From Dimorphilus gyrociliatus (lineage: Eukaryota > Annelida > Polychaeta > Dinophilidae), in assembly GCA_904063045.1 (NCBI GenBank), contig CAJFCJ010000019.1, positions 2,185,700 to 2,249,699 on the forward strand: a stretch of 64,000 bases of DNA. The letters are read 5' to 3'. Positions 1 through 14,587 of this stretch are shown piece after piece. A program made the translations under genes and the position numbers. The notes below the pieces were generated by a model. The model saw only the letters and a list, made by a program, of their open reading frames with translations, was not told where the DNA came from and did no database searches. The stretch's first letter is position 1. Every line of letters begins with the position of its first letter.

Positions 1-25
1 AAATAAGTAATTAATGTATACTTAC

Positions 26-415
26 TTGACCGTACGCAATCTGTACGACATACTTGTATCTATCATATCCTAAATCTTTCATTCGATTCTTGGTCATATT
101 CGTCAAAGAGCAAATTAGGCGAGGAGCCTCGCTGGGATCGTATCTTTTTCCGCAAAGAATAGGTTCAAAAAGAGTGTAGATAGCTTCGCGAGCTCTTGTA
201 ACAGGGAATCTCTGGTCAGGTTCAGTTTTATAGGTATTCTCCAATTTAATTAAAGGCTTTTCGCTGACTCTATGTAAAGACATTCCTCTAGACATTCGTT
301 TCAAACCAAACATCGCTGTAACACTTTGAGCAATATGCTTTAGACTGGACCTCTTCCTCTGAAGAGTCGTCGAAGCTATGCTAACTTTTCTTGAAGAGAT
401 CTTACTTTCACTCAT
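26..415 (-). CDS. Tctex1-domain dynein light chain-like protein, 5' part
   Basis: The first coding exon starts at the ATG at 415 and ends at a consensus GTAAGT donor just after base 26, so the 3' part lies left of the window. About 130 residues are visible. A basic, Ser-rich head of about 55 residues precedes the start of a Tctex1 domain (from about NTYKTEPDQRF). This opening matches the TCTEX1D/DYNLT5 group rather than short DYNLT1. Family members act as light chains or adaptors of dynein, often in cilia and flagella. Domain membership is clear from the motif order, but the exact paralog is not. The 1.8 kb between this gene and the next is non-coding. Confidence 0.75.
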
Positions 416-1784
416 TTTTCTTTTCCTTCCGTCTCGAAAGCGGCTTTATGACTTCGTCTGAACTAGATACAACAATAAATGAATAAAAGTCCACTGAACA
501 AATATTAAGCACTGTTCAATAATTCTAATACGCTTGCCTTGATAAACATTCGTAAATTCCAATTGCTTAGCTATAATTTAAATATTATAAGTTACAAGAT
601 ATGTATATATTATTGTTTTTAACAATAATATCAGCAAACTTAGACACTACTTATAAATAATTAATTGTAATTGCTCTTCGTTTACAAACAAACACACTCT
701 TCTTCTCTCTTCTCTAGAAGTTTTTTTTTTACTTGAACAGTATAATGAAATACTGTAAATATAATCTATTCTTCCTATTCTTATTTTCTAGCTAGATATT
801 GCTATCTCAATGATATTAGAATTTCTTTTACGCACTTCCACCTTTGCACAGTCGAAGACTTAAGGGTTAAATATTATAAAAAAGAAATAAAGATTTATTA
901 AGTCAATTTATAGACTTATAAAAACATTACTTACACGTTAACGACAACGAGCAAGAGAGGGGCGGTAGAGGGGTGGTAAATAGGTGTTGGGAAATAGAAC
1001 AGAAAGTGAAAAATATAGGATTGGGAGGGAAGGGCAACTAATATACAATTTTAATAAGCGTTTATTATTTTCCAATTAATAACTGACAGTTCGGCAGACT
1101 TTAATGCGTCTTATTCCAATTCAAATAGACATATAATATAGAATTTTAAGATTTAACATGATCTTATTTCCCAATAGCTGTTATCTAAATACACATTTAT
1201 TTAATATGCAAAAATAAAAGACAGACACCCCTAATTCTCCCTATCAACACAGTTTTCAGACAAAATAACAACATTAAATCTACTATTTATTAATAAGGTC
1301 AAACGTAGGGAAAAATCATTATATACTTTTCTATGTATTGCTTTAGTTTCACAATAAGAAATGCAAGGGATAAGGATAATAAGGGAGTAGGTGAAAAATA
1401 AAAAAAAACTCTACTCACTTTGCAGTAACAACGTTCAATAAAGTTTCCAGTGAACGGTAGAAAATCTACATAAAGGTTTGAAAATGTAAAGTATACAAAA
1501 GTCAATCAATTGATCAACATTTTTCATTTACATTCTACCAACTTCGTTCAATTATTATCCTCTTTCATGATATTCAAGTTTATTAGACTATAATATATAA
1601 TTTTTTGAATTAAGTCAAAGTGTAATTTATAATCTAATAAATCATTATAGAAATCTATATTAGTCTTTTAAAGTTTTTTGTATAAATACTTTATTTATCC
1701 TAATTTTGAAATAAATATACTAACAATTATTTTATTTAGTGCGGTGTAATAGAGCAAATTCCGCTTCCTACTCTTCTCATTCTC

Positions 1785-1818
<34 letters not shown>

Positions 1819-2271
1819 GTCATAATGTAGTATTAATATGATAATATATCTTTTCAACGGGCAAGTTAACAAAAGGAATGTAATAATGAAAATCAAGTTA
1901 ATCTGATTAATCCATAAATTTATTAAAGATTTTGCGACTTTGTGAATTACTCAATAAATTACGATTGTTAGTAAATAAATAGTTATACTACTTTTAGGAT
2001 TATTATACTTTTAAAATAACCAAAATATATAAATTAATTTATATATTTATATATCTATTTATAAATATGTCTCGTCGACATTTTTATAGATATCATAATT
2101 TACACTTCTTAAAAAATCAGTAATAGGCTATTTAACAATTATTGTGATTTGTTAATTGCTATAACCGGAAGTTTTCTTAGCCAATCAAAATTGATTTTAT
2201 GTATCATTTTAGAAGAATATTCTCTTGCGCTTATTAGTCTTTGTATTCTTGAACAAGAAAGTTGTCCTAAG
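416..2271. other. Non-coding interval with a CT microsatellite
   Basis: AT-rich DNA between the divergent dynein light chain (-) and RING protein (+) genes. A (CT)n tract lies at about 1789-1818. No exon with a plausible protein could be read. It presumably holds both promoters and 5' UTRs. Confidence 0.5.
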
Positions 2272-3846
2272 ATGAAAGGAGTGAATAAATCTGAGAATGG
2301 TAAACCTTTCGAAAGAGAAGTTAATATCAACTTAAGTTTTGATAAAAGTCAATTACTTTGCGAAATGTGCGGCGGCACGTGGGTGAACAGAAACCCACGT
2401 TGTCTACCTTGCAATGCTTTGCACGCCTTCTGTTCTGAGTGCCTCGACAGCTTTGCAACTTCTCATTGTCTGCAGCCAGGGTCAAAGTTTTCATGTCTCA
2501 TTTGCAAAACGAAACACTTTTGGCCCGAAAATGGAGTTCAGTCGTTTGTTCAATTAGAACCTCTAATTAACCCTTCCAATAGCAACTTTATGAATATGCA
2601 AATTCCAAGCGAACTAGACAAGATAGCGGCTAGCGAAGGACAAGAAATTATCTCCCACGATGAGAGTAAGGAATTTCGAAGAATTATCCTAGATGCTATT
2701 GAAAGAATTAAGGAAGACAAAAAGAGAGAAATGGATAATCTGGAAAATGAAAACCGAAAATTTTGCCTATTGGTTGAAAATTATGGGTGTTTTTTAAAGC
2801 AACAGCTGAATAAGTTTTTCTCAAATAAAGAAACCCAACTAAGAAATCTGGATGGCGATATAAAAACCTTTGAAATTGTTAAGTTGAAAACTAGCTCTTT
2901 TTTAGATCGTAGTATAAAAGAGATAAAGGAGGCGATACTTGATGAAATGGACAGGATTCTAACAGAAAAAGTACAATTTGAAAGTGCAATAAAAGAAAAT
3001 TCTTTTAAATTTGGCGTCAATATCTTCTCAAGCAGTGAATTAGCGGGACTTGAGAAGGTGGTTAAACAGGGAGAAGAAGTTGTTAGCATAACTTCGACCA
3101 AGTTGAACTTCTTTCTCCTCACAAAATTTTTGGCTAAACCGAATGAACCGTGTACGTTTAGCCTACTAAGAGAGTGCGTTGAAAGTAAAAAAGTTGAACG
3201 ACTTCTAAGTTGGCGAGTTAATGAGATTGAGGCAAAAACGTTCTACTTAACAGCGAATAATCATGAAGTATTTTTACTATCAATTGGACCGAAAACGCAT
3301 CTTTTAAAGTTGAAAGCTCTACCTATTGGGTATCAATTGGAAGACGTCAATTCGCTGGAATCTTGGACAGATTTTGTTTGTTACGAAAGTGGTGTATTTC
3401 TCTATCGCCATGGTTTGATTGGAAAGTACAACAACAACTTAACGAACCAATGGTTTAAGAGAACACCACTTAATCTACAAGTTGCAGAGATGAAGTACGT
3501 AAACGGGTTGCTGTTTATAGTTGATAAGGCAAATAGTTGCGTTTTTTGCGTAAACTCTGCAGATGGTCGTTATGAAATTTATAACTTGCAGTTGATGCCC
3601 ACATGCTTTAATTTAACGAGTCAGGCTTCAAATTTCGTTTACGAGCCCTATCTGTTCATGGACAATCAGGGAGCTTACATTGTAAACAAACAAGAAAAAG
3701 TGATTTACGTATACGCTATATCACAAGAATTCGATAAACCGGATGTTGTTCATTATCACAAGAAACCTGATGAACGTGAAATACTATTCTACATCGTTAA
3801 ACATAACAAAGCACTAACAATTAAACATTTCTTATTTGAAGAATAA
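2272..3846 (+). CDS. RING-finger, coiled-coil (TRIM-like) protein
   Basis: A single-exon reading frame of 524 residues from the ATG at 2272. The frame is open further upstream but has no ATG there, so this start is preferred. Residues 30-78 form a RING-type zinc finger: C30-x2-C33, C47, H51, C54-x2-C57, C75-x2-C78. A helical Lys/Glu-rich stretch at about 145-260 is likely coiled coil. The last 300 residues contain hydrophobic, beta-strand-like segments that I cannot assign to a family. RING plus coiled coil is the TRIM layout, but no B-box is visible. It is probably a ubiquitin E3 ligase; the substrate is unknown. An AATAAA signal at 3920 fits the 3' end. Confidence 0.7.
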   Translation: MKGVNKSENGKPFEREVNINLSFDKSQLLCEMCGGTWVNRNPRCLPCNALHAFCSECLDSFATSHCLQPGSKFSCLICKTKHFWPENGVQSFVQLEPLINPSNSNFMNMQIPSELDKIAASEGQEIISHDESKEFRRIILDAIERIKEDKKREMDNLENENRKFCLLVENYGCFLKQQLNKFFSNKETQLRNLDGDIKTFEIVKLKTSSFLDRSIKEIKEAILDEMDRILTEKVQFESAIKENSFKFGVNIFSSSELAGLEKVVKQGEEVVSITSTKLNFFLLTKFLAKPNEPCTFSLLRECVESKKVERLLSWRVNEIEAKTFYLTANNHEVFLLSIGPKTHLLKLKALPIGYQLEDVNSLESWTDFVCYESGVFLYRHGLIGKYNNNLTNQWFKRTPLNLQVAEMKYVNGLLFIVDKANSCVFCVNSADGRYEIYNLQLMPTCFNLTSQASNFVYEPYLFMDNQGAYIVNKQEKVIYVYAISQEFDKPDVVHYHKKPDEREILFYIVKHNKALTIKHFLFEE

Positions 3847-4342
3847 TAGTTCAGTTGTATATTATATGAATAGTCAAAACTCAAAAATATGTGTTTGAGA
3901 TTCTTAGTTGAACTGTTTAAATAAAGTTTCTTGCTTTGTAATCTTTGACTTCGTTCATTAGTTTAAGTTTACTAATAGTGCAATTCACCTTTATCATTCA
4001 CTAACTCATTCAGCTTACGTAAAAGATTGCTGAATATATTGAAGAGAGACGCTAGAAAATAGTACTCATAGCAAATATAACATACGCTCTGAACTTATGT
4101 TAGAGCTAGTACGAAATTTTCTCTTCTCGCTTCGATTTTCGGAATATCTGGACATTAAACATCTTATTTGAAATTGTAAATTAATCAATTCATAAAAAAT
4201 TATTAAAATTCATAAAATTTAAATAAATTGTTCTGCTTAATTTTTTATATTGGTTTTTTGAAAGCGTAACGTTGAACTTAAAGATGGCGGAAAGTGACTG
4301 CTAATTTTTTGGAATCATTTGTTATAGGAAGGAGAATACACC
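3847..4342. other. Intergenic interval with poly(A) signal
   Basis: It contains the 3' UTR of the RING gene, with AATAAA at 3920-3925, and the 5' region of the F-box gene. A TATAG just before the F-box ATG could be a 3' splice site of a 5' UTR intron. Nothing else is recognisable. Confidence 0.4.
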
Positions 4343-5737
4343 ATGCTTTCGAAAGGAAATTGTGGTGGGGACGTGGGTCATCTTAGACCTCAAGATAATT
4401 TATCAACAATGAAAACTCCTTTAGTTAAAAGATTAAGATTAGAACCTTTTTTCGACTGGAATAATCTACCACCTGAGATCTTAGTAAAAATTTTTCGTCA
4501 TTGCGTAATGACAGAAGGCCATTTATCTCTGGCAAGATTGGGAGCGGTCTCTGAAAATTGGAGAAAAATTATTCCAACACCGTCTCTTTGGAATTCTGTT
4601 GATTTCGTAAAAGGTTCCGAAAATTTTACTTCAAAGGATTTAGAGTCAGTTACCAGGAGATTATGTCGTTACATACACAATTGTAAAAAGATATCCTTTA
4701 ATTCTACCTTGTCCAATATCAGATTTGATAGTTTGTTGCCTTTTTTAAAAAATGTAACAGAGATATCTTTTAAAGGTTGTCCTAAGTTAAAACCAAAAGT
4801 TTTAGTCACTTTGGCCCAGTCAGACAACGCAAACACCTTGGATTCAATAAACATTGACGGAACATTCTCGTATCGTGTTTACAACAGACATATTACTACA
4901 TTTGTTTCAAACGTTCTACCTAGATTAAGAAAACTGAATTTTGCGAATAATAGATTCGACGGTCCAGCTTTACATATGCTTATTGAAGGACTTACTGATT
5001 TTTGTCCAATATTAGAAGAATTGAGTTTGGAGAATTGCTTTTGCACGAGCGACTTTGATCTGATTCCGAGATTAGAGTATTTAAGAATGAAGAGAAAATG
5101 TCTTGCGTTAAAGAGTTTAAACTTGAACCATACAAACGTAATGTTTTACCATTATACTTCCAGCGAGAGAAATGCAGAACTTGAGCAGACGACTAACATG
5201 TTTGATTTGAAAGAATTTCGAATGGCAAATTCCAATATGCTGCAATATTTCGAAACGGCAGATGCACTCACCGAATTTATTGGAGATATGCCGAACTTGG
5301 AAATATTAGAATTAAGCCGTTTGAAGGGAAATAACAGCTTCAAAGTACTTTATTATTACAAAAGTAATAAAATGAAATATTTATATTTAAGAGAATCTTT
5401 ATCTGGTCATCTAATAAATGAAAGAGAGTTGAGTGAACAGGCTGCAAAAATATTTCGTAGGTGGTCATCGACTCTTATCGAATTAGATCTCTCTGGAAAT
5501 AACTTGTATGATTTTAGTTGGGCAGTAATTTTCAAGAGTTTCGGAAAATATTCTCCGCTAACTAAGCTTAATTTAGCTAAGACAAATGTCGTGTCAGCTG
5601 GAGTCGAATTTATATTGAGAAGATTTAAAAATCTTAGATATCTCAATTTGAAACTGTGTAATCATCTTAAGGAACATATGAAACGAGAATATCACAGTAT
5701 AGACCTAAGAGAGGCTAGGAAGAACTTAAGACGGTAG
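4343..5737 (+). CDS. F-box and leucine-rich-repeat protein
   Basis: An intron-less frame of 464 residues starting at ATG 4343. An F-box lies at about residues 34-75 (LPPEILVKIF, then an SENW core and LW), followed by irregular leucine-rich repeats to the C-terminus, for example the LRKLNFANN, LEELSLENC, LIELDLSGNN and LTKLNLAKTN segments. F-box/LRR proteins are substrate receptors of SCF (Skp1-Cul1-F-box) ubiquitin ligases: the F-box binds Skp1 and the LRR solenoid binds the target. The architecture is FBXL-type. I cannot name the ortholog, since the repeats are divergent. AATAAA at 5988-5993 is the likely poly(A) signal. Confidence 0.8.
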   Translation: MLSKGNCGGDVGHLRPQDNLSTMKTPLVKRLRLEPFFDWNNLPPEILVKIFRHCVMTEGHLSLARLGAVSENWRKIIPTPSLWNSVDFVKGSENFTSKDLESVTRRLCRYIHNCKKISFNSTLSNIRFDSLLPFLKNVTEISFKGCPKLKPKVLVTLAQSDNANTLDSINIDGTFSYRVYNRHITTFVSNVLPRLRKLNFANNRFDGPALHMLIEGLTDFCPILEELSLENCFCTSDFDLIPRLEYLRMKRKCLALKSLNLNHTNVMFYHYTSSERNAELEQTTNMFDLKEFRMANSNMLQYFETADALTEFIGDMPNLEILELSRLKGNNSFKVLYYYKSNKMKYLYLRESLSGHLINERELSEQAAKIFRRWSSTLIELDLSGNNLYDFSWAVIFKSFGKYSPLTKLNLAKTNVVSAGVEFILRRFKNLRYLNLKLCNHLKEHMKREYHSIDLREARKNLRR

Positions 5738-6917
5738 AAATATTAATTAATTATAGATTAATGACATCTTTTCACTATTTTAGTGATTTAATACTCTTTT
5801 ATTTTACCCTTTTAGATTTAATTCAACTTCTGTATCGAAAAACAAACTACACTTTCTGCTGAGATGAGGGTTTTCTTGTTCTATATGATATTAGAGGATA
5901 AGTAATCTGTTATTTAAGTAGCTTTTCATTAATTTTTTTTTGGAAAAAAAATATATACTGTTTACTTTGGTATAAATACATTAATTGAATAAAGAAAATG
6001 AACTCATTCATCTATAATAACAGTATATTTTTCAAAGAAAAAAAAAGTAGATAAAAGAAAACATCGCTGATAAATGCAAGATTTTGGTCTCTTTTTTTTC
6101 TGGGATATAGCAGCACCGCAAATATTCTAAGTATATGATATAGTAGACAGATTCAAAATCTTCACGAAAAAAATACTATTGATCCAGAAAGATAAAAATA
6201 GTAAACAATCTTGTTTGTTATTTTTATGCTATGATCTATTTTAAATATCAATAAAAAATATTAAAGTTATTTGGTTTTTAGCCAACTCTAAACATTTTAA
6301 CAATTTTTTAATTTCATTAGCCAATACGTTTTTTATTGGATAGTTTTTAGATCAGAGAGCAGAGTAGAAAAAGGAGGAGTTGACAGAGATAGCAAATTGA
6401 AATTTCGTCGTACTTAAATAGACAAAAATTCTATAATTAATGTGAATTATCTCAATTTTGTAGCTCTTAAAGAAAATACTGTCGGGACGATCATAGAAAT
6501 TAGTTAAAGGACGGATTGTAGTAGAATCGAAAGCAGTACTTTATACAGTTCTACTTAACTCACACATCTGAGTAATACCTGTGTTTTTATATATTTTTCG
6601 ATTTCGTATACTAGCGTCGGAAATATTAGATTAAGTTATGTGTTTGACCTAAATAACAGCTGTTATATTTAGTTTATAGCAGTTGTTAATAGATAAGAAA
6701 ATGTAAATATATTGTTGTTCTTACGTAAGAGATATTACCTTGTCCTATATGAAACTAACTAGAAGGTTAAATCGTTATCGGCTGATGACCTCGAACGTTT
6801 GACACTAGATGTACATTTGGATTAAATTGAGTCTAATATGTTGATCAAGAGCATTGAAAAATTAGTAGGAGATATTAAAGAATAGGATATTCATTCAGAT
6901 CTGTTTTCCTTAAATTT
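5738..6917. other. Non-coding interval between convergent genes
   Basis: About 1.2 kb of AT-rich DNA between the 3' ends of the F-box/LRR gene (+) and the C2HC finger gene (-). It carries 3' UTR sequence and poly(A) signals. No gene was seen on either strand. Confidence 0.45.
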
Positions 6918-10046
<3,129 letters not shown>

Positions 10047-10830
10047 ATGAGTTTTCGTGGACGAGGAGGTCGCGGTGGAGGTGGAAGAGGAGGTAAGTTA
10101 TAATATTAAAAGATATAGCATAAGAATTGCATGAATTTTTTTATTCTAGGTGGCTTTAGGGGACGAGGTGGCGGAGGCTTCCGAGGCAGAGGAGGTGGTG
10201 GCGGAGGTGGTTACAACGAAGGACCTCCTTCAGAAGTTGTTGAAATCGGAAAGTTTTCCCATGTATGTGAGGACGATTTAGTCTGCAAGTGTTCGGTTGA
10301 AGAAAAAGTACCTTTCTTTAACGCAGGAATTTTCTTGGAAAACAAGCAGCAGGTTGGAAAGGTTGATGAAATCTTTGGACAAATAAAGAATTATGTATCC
10401 TTTCAAAGTCTTTAACTAGTTTTAGAAATCTAATTGTTTTGACAATTGACCCTTAACAAAACTTTATTAGTATTTCTCAGTAAAGCTTACTGGTGATGTC
10501 AAAGCTTCTTCCTTCTCAGAGAATTCAAAGGTTGGTTCTTTAAACAAATACATTCTGTGTCATATGTTTATTTTCATATGTTAATGTCAGTTCTTCATCG
10601 ATCCTTATAAACTACTGCCACTTGGTCGATTTCTCCCAGGAGCACAATCAGGTAGAGGTGGAGGCGGAGGCAGAGGCGGCGGTAGAGGAGGTCGTGGTGG
10701 CCGAGGCGGAGGTCGAGGAGGAGGCCGGGGCGGAGGCGGTGGTTTTAGAGGTCGTGGCGGAGGCAGAGGCGGACGTGGTGGAGGAGGAGGTTTCAGAGGT
10801 CGTGGAGGAGGAGGTTTCCGAGGACGATAA
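10047..10830 (+). CDS. GAR1: H/ACA ribonucleoprotein complex subunit GAR1
   Basis: Four exons (10047-10092, 10150-10394, 10471-10530, 10591-10830) encode 196 residues, close to the usual GAR1 length. An N-terminal Arg/Gly-rich stretch (residues 4-35) precedes the conserved Gar1 core, which includes [49 protein letters not shown] and [17 protein letters not shown] long C-terminal RGG tail follows. GAR1 is a core protein of H/ACA snoRNPs (with dyskerin, NHP2 and NOP10), which pseudouridylate rRNA and snRNA and stabilise telomerase RNA in nucleoli. Introns are 57-76 nt; two donors are non-consensus (GTATCC, GTTGGT). AATAAA at 10942. Both RGG tails flanking the core are as expected for the family. 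Confidence 0.95.
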
Positions 10831-11965
10831 CAAGCTTGTTTATAGCGATAATATTCATCATCCACAGATTAAACATTATTTCGACCAAAAAACTTTCTCG
10901 AATGTAAATGCATTACGAATCTATTTTGTTGTCTATATACAAATAAATATAGTTCATTTAAGGTAAAGCTTGTTCGTTTTTTTTTATTTTTTTTTTTTTG
11001 TACATTAATCCACTTCAAGCCTTATCGAATTAAAAAGGAGATTGTTGACTTGGGAGTATTATCATAAGAGATAAAGAAAATCTAAGGATATTCTGAAAAT
11101 AAGTGTGTTGATAAAATGTCCATTCCCAAGTCTAATGCGAATCAAATTAATTTGTCAAGTTGACTCACAGAAAATAGAAAGTAAAAACTGATTATATTTT
11201 TAAGTTCTAAAAAAAAAGGTCAAGTAGAATGTCTACGTCATACTTTAAATAGTTTTTTTAATTCGGTAATCATTCTAAATGTGACCTACTTCTTCGCTTT
11301 TTGTTGTTTGTTTCACGATCTGGAATCCTTAAATCAATCAAGTTTACGTAAAGAAAATTGCCAAGGAAAGACATGCTATGAAATCTTATAATATTTCATA
11401 TAATTCTAGTATTTTCAAAGTATTTAAATGAATTAGAAAACGAAAGCTTCTAAACGGCTATCTGATTGCATCTGCATAAAAAATAATCTCTAGATATGCA
11501 TTGAACTGGAGCAAGTTCTGTAAAATAAAACTTAAGTAGTTGATGATCAGTGAAAAAACATGATTAATTTCAAAAACAGGAAAATTATTGCTATTCCTTT
11601 CAATTTCTAAGAAACCTATAGATCATTGAAAATATTCACTATCGCTTTAGTTAGATAAAAACACTCAAATTAAGGTTATAAGTAATCATAAAGGGTATAA
11701 AATCTTTAAAAAATGGGTTGTAAAGGCATATTAACTTGTTGAAGGGATATTGTCAAAGGTAACAGTTTTACTCAAAGCATCTTTTCATTGATTTTCATTT
11801 TTTTTTTCATTTTTGTGTTTTAGATATTCAGCAGCTGTTGTTATCGGTTTAATTATACCATATGTTGTTCATAGTTCTTTTTCTCTCTTTCACGTGGTGA
11901 ATGATACCTTACGAAAATTATTTATGAAACAATTCAAATGATTCCATAAATCCTTGTTGCTACTA
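10831..11965. other. Intergenic interval
   Basis: It contains the GAR1 3' UTR and AT-rich DNA upstream of the GT92 gene. No coding signal or RNA gene was recognised. A pyrimidine-rich TTTTAG near 11820 could be a splice acceptor of a 5' UTR exon. Confidence 0.4.
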
Positions 11966-13321
11966 ATGAACAAACGAAAGGAGGTGTACGAGATACTACA
12001 TGGAGAGAAGTATAATATTAATATATCGTATAGTGAAAGAGAAGGAATAACTATGAGATTTAAGAGAAAATTACATCAGCTTGCCTCGTCCAGAAGACTA
12101 TGGAGAACTGCCACTGTTCTATTTGCTATTGCTTACGGCCTAATTATTTTTATCATGTGGACTAGTTTAGGAGATAATGATGTGAAAATTTCAAAAGTTC
12201 AACACTATAAACATGGTAGGATCCCCATTCCAGTAACAAAACCTCCATGTTCGTATAATTTGGAAGAAAACCGGAAGCCGCAATTTATTTCCTTAGGCAG
12301 AGAGATTTGGCTTTTGCAAGCCGTTTTTAACCGTTTAAATAACGAAACTTTTATAAGAATACTTGCATCTATGCCTACATGGAAGGAAATGAGTCCAATT
12401 TATTGTTTGGTAAAGACAGATTTTGGTATTACAGAGGCCTTTCGTGCAGATGTAAAATATTTAAAGTCATCTAGGCATAAGATAAATTCAGCCTATCAAT
12501 TAGTTTGCAACGTAACTGGCAAAGTAACAGATAATCCTTGTTCATTAAGAGTTTCGTTTGAAACTTCAATAAACTCTAACTGGACTACATTAAATGTATT
12601 AGATTCAGTTCAGAAAGGAAAAGGTAATATTGGAGTTTGTTTATCTCCTATCTACTTTGGTGATATACCCGAACATCATCTTGTCGAGATGTTAGAGCTA
12701 CAAATCATGATATACGATCACGTCTATATATATGATACTTCGCACTCAACCATAATAAACCACTACAGATCCCGCCCAAATGTTACAGTATGGGATTGGA
12801 GTATGCCAAAGATATTACAAAATACAACTTATCGCTTTGGTCTTCCATTGGCCTATGCTCACTGTTTACGAGCCGCTTCAACGAGTTTATTATTTTTTGC
12901 CGATCTGGATGAGGTATTAGTACCAGAAAAGGAACCACTTTGGCCTACTTTACCACATTCCAGTTCTGCCTACTGTTTGTCAACAATATATATAGAACCC
13001 GTTTACGGTGCCGTCCCATTAACTGGTAGTTCAACCGAGTCAAGAAAATGCTCCAGTCGTATGAAATGCTTTGTTAAGCCCTCAACAATTGAAAATATAG
13101 ATACTTGGGGCACTCCAGAACTATATGAAGGGAATATTTTTGTAATAACAATGGATGTGGCAACAGTAAAACACTACGCTCCTTGCCGAAATCAGCATTG
13201 TCTGAATAAATGTAACGATATACCTATTCAGGACAGAATTGTTGCCGATAGATATGAGTCAAGGTTAAAAAAAGCTATTCAAAGAGTGATGCATTCACTA
13301 CACTATAAACCAGCTGAATAG
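11966..13321 (+). CDS. Glycosyltransferase family 92 (DUF23) protein
   Basis: An intron-less frame of 451 residues. The first ATG is at 11966; an in-frame Met at 12053 is an alternative start. A basic segment is followed by a single hydrophobic helix at about residues 45-68, giving a type II Golgi membrane topology. The luminal part carries GT92 hallmarks: GVCLSPIYFGD, then a DHVYIYDTS segment, then FFADLDEVLVP with the DxD-like metal/nucleotide-sugar motif at D313-L-D315. Several N-x-S/T sequons and paired cysteines fit a luminal domain. GT92 members include galactosyltransferases that add beta-galactose to N-glycan core fucose in nematodes. The donor and acceptor here are unknown. Confidence 0.8.
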   Translation: MNKRKEVYEILHGEKYNINISYSEREGITMRFKRKLHQLASSRRLWRTATVLFAIAYGLIIFIMWTSLGDNDVKISKVQHYKHGRIPIPVTKPPCSYNLEENRKPQFISLGREIWLLQAVFNRLNNETFIRILASMPTWKEMSPIYCLVKTDFGITEAFRADVKYLKSSRHKINSAYQLVCNVTGKVTDNPCSLRVSFETSINSNWTTLNVLDSVQKGKGNIGVCLSPIYFGDIPEHHLVEMLELQIMIYDHVYIYDTSHSTIINHYRSRPNVTVWDWSMPKILQNTTYRFGLPLAYAHCLRAASTSLLFFADLDEVLVPEKEPLWPTLPHSSSAYCLSTIYIEPVYGAVPLTGSSTESRKCSSRMKCFVKPSTIENIDTWGTPELYEGNIFVITMDVATVKHYAPCRNQHCLNKCNDIPIQDRIVADRYESRLKKAIQRVMHSLHYKPAE

Positions 13322-14587
13322 GAGGAGCCTATGATAGTAATGAAATGAAGAGATAAAAATTATTTAACTGAACACTTTCTAATTAGAAAGTCCTGTGATA
13401 TAAGTAGTTTTTTAATAACAGAAATCGAACTAAAAATATGTATAAACAACTTTTTTAGTTGTTTGCAAAGAAAATACTTAGGAGTTCTATTTATAAAATT
13501 TGAATATTTTTTTTAACACCTGCTTCATCAAATTGTTTTTATCTTGACGATTCGTCATTCATTATGCAATCATTATATTTTATATAAGGTTGTGAGTGGT
13601 TTATCTTCCCTTTTTTATTATTGTTACAGTAGTCATCTAATGTTTATTTACTAAACTTGCTAATCAGTTTAGAGAGATATTTTGCTTTATATATGGATCA
13701 AAATTCAAGACAGAGTCCACGATACTAGCTATTGTACATATCTTTTGTTATCTTTCATGGACACGATGATGGATTTACCTTATCTATTAATGAAATTATA
13801 AAGGATTTAGTTGAAAGTAATTCTAAATTGTTTAAAAAAATATATATTAATTCTAAATATAGAGCTTATTTACTATTAACTCAATACACTCAAAATGACG
13901 GTAATCCTTGAAAAAGAAAATACACATTCATCGAGTTCAACATCAAATATGTCAAAAAAAAGGCCAATGATTCTTAGTCGTCGTATAAGTGGTGAAATAA
14001 AACGTCAGCTGATTGAATAGTCGATCTGGCCGATATAATATGTTAGACGAACAGTTGTGATGCGTATTTATATAGGTTTAAACACCCCCGTAAGGCGAAA
14101 CCGCTCAGCTCTGATCGGATATGATGAAATCTTTTAGACTGGTTAGTGCTCAAAACCGAATTTTGTTGTTACGTTTTTGAGTGCGCCTACAAATCTAGAT
14201 CATAACATTATAAATGGCAACTCTGGATCGACCTGATGAATAATAATGATGTAATACAATTTTAAATCAATTTTTCTAAAAAGGAACTATACTAGTTTAA
14301 TGAATATTCATTTAATCAAAGTAAAATGGCCACTTTTATTTTACAAACGTCATTTACCAATGTGCACTGAAGAAGTAAAGAATTAAACAACCTAGGAAGC
14401 TGAGCACAAATATAATGAGCCAAGGATTCGTTTGCCGTGTTAACGAATATTATTATTCAGACTTCAGCGATACACTTGAAAAGTGGCTGTGCTGGGGTTA
14501 AGCAGCACCGCGGGTCCGGGCCAGTGCGCATTTTAAAAGTTTAGAAGGGCGAAAATTTGTTTGTCAAAGGAAAAATATTTGAAAATT
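13322..14587. other. Intergenic interval upstream of the SLC25A38 gene
   Basis: 1.27 kb without a convincing gene. A 41-codon ATG frame (13895-14020) has no supporting feature. The last 150 bases are locally GC-rich (around 14490-14535) and probably form the promoter/5' UTR of the carrier gene. Confidence 0.4.

Noticed and set aside
2149-2271. Upstream extension of the RING-protein frame
   Set aside because: It begins with a TTG codon and has no ATG. It is more likely 5' UTR or intron.
10605-10865. Proline/Arg-rich and Ser/Thr-rich frames antisense to the GAR1 tail
   Set aside because: They are shadows of the Gly/Arg codon repeat (GGN) of GAR1 and have no independent signal.
13895-14020. 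41-codon ATG frame upstream of SLC25A38
   Set aside because: Length is within chance expectation. No domain, neighbour support or clear splice partner.
14030-14200. Possible small nuclear or 5S-like RNA
   Set aside because: Only fragmentary resemblance and a weak 7-bp hairpin; no conserved core motif of any RNA family.
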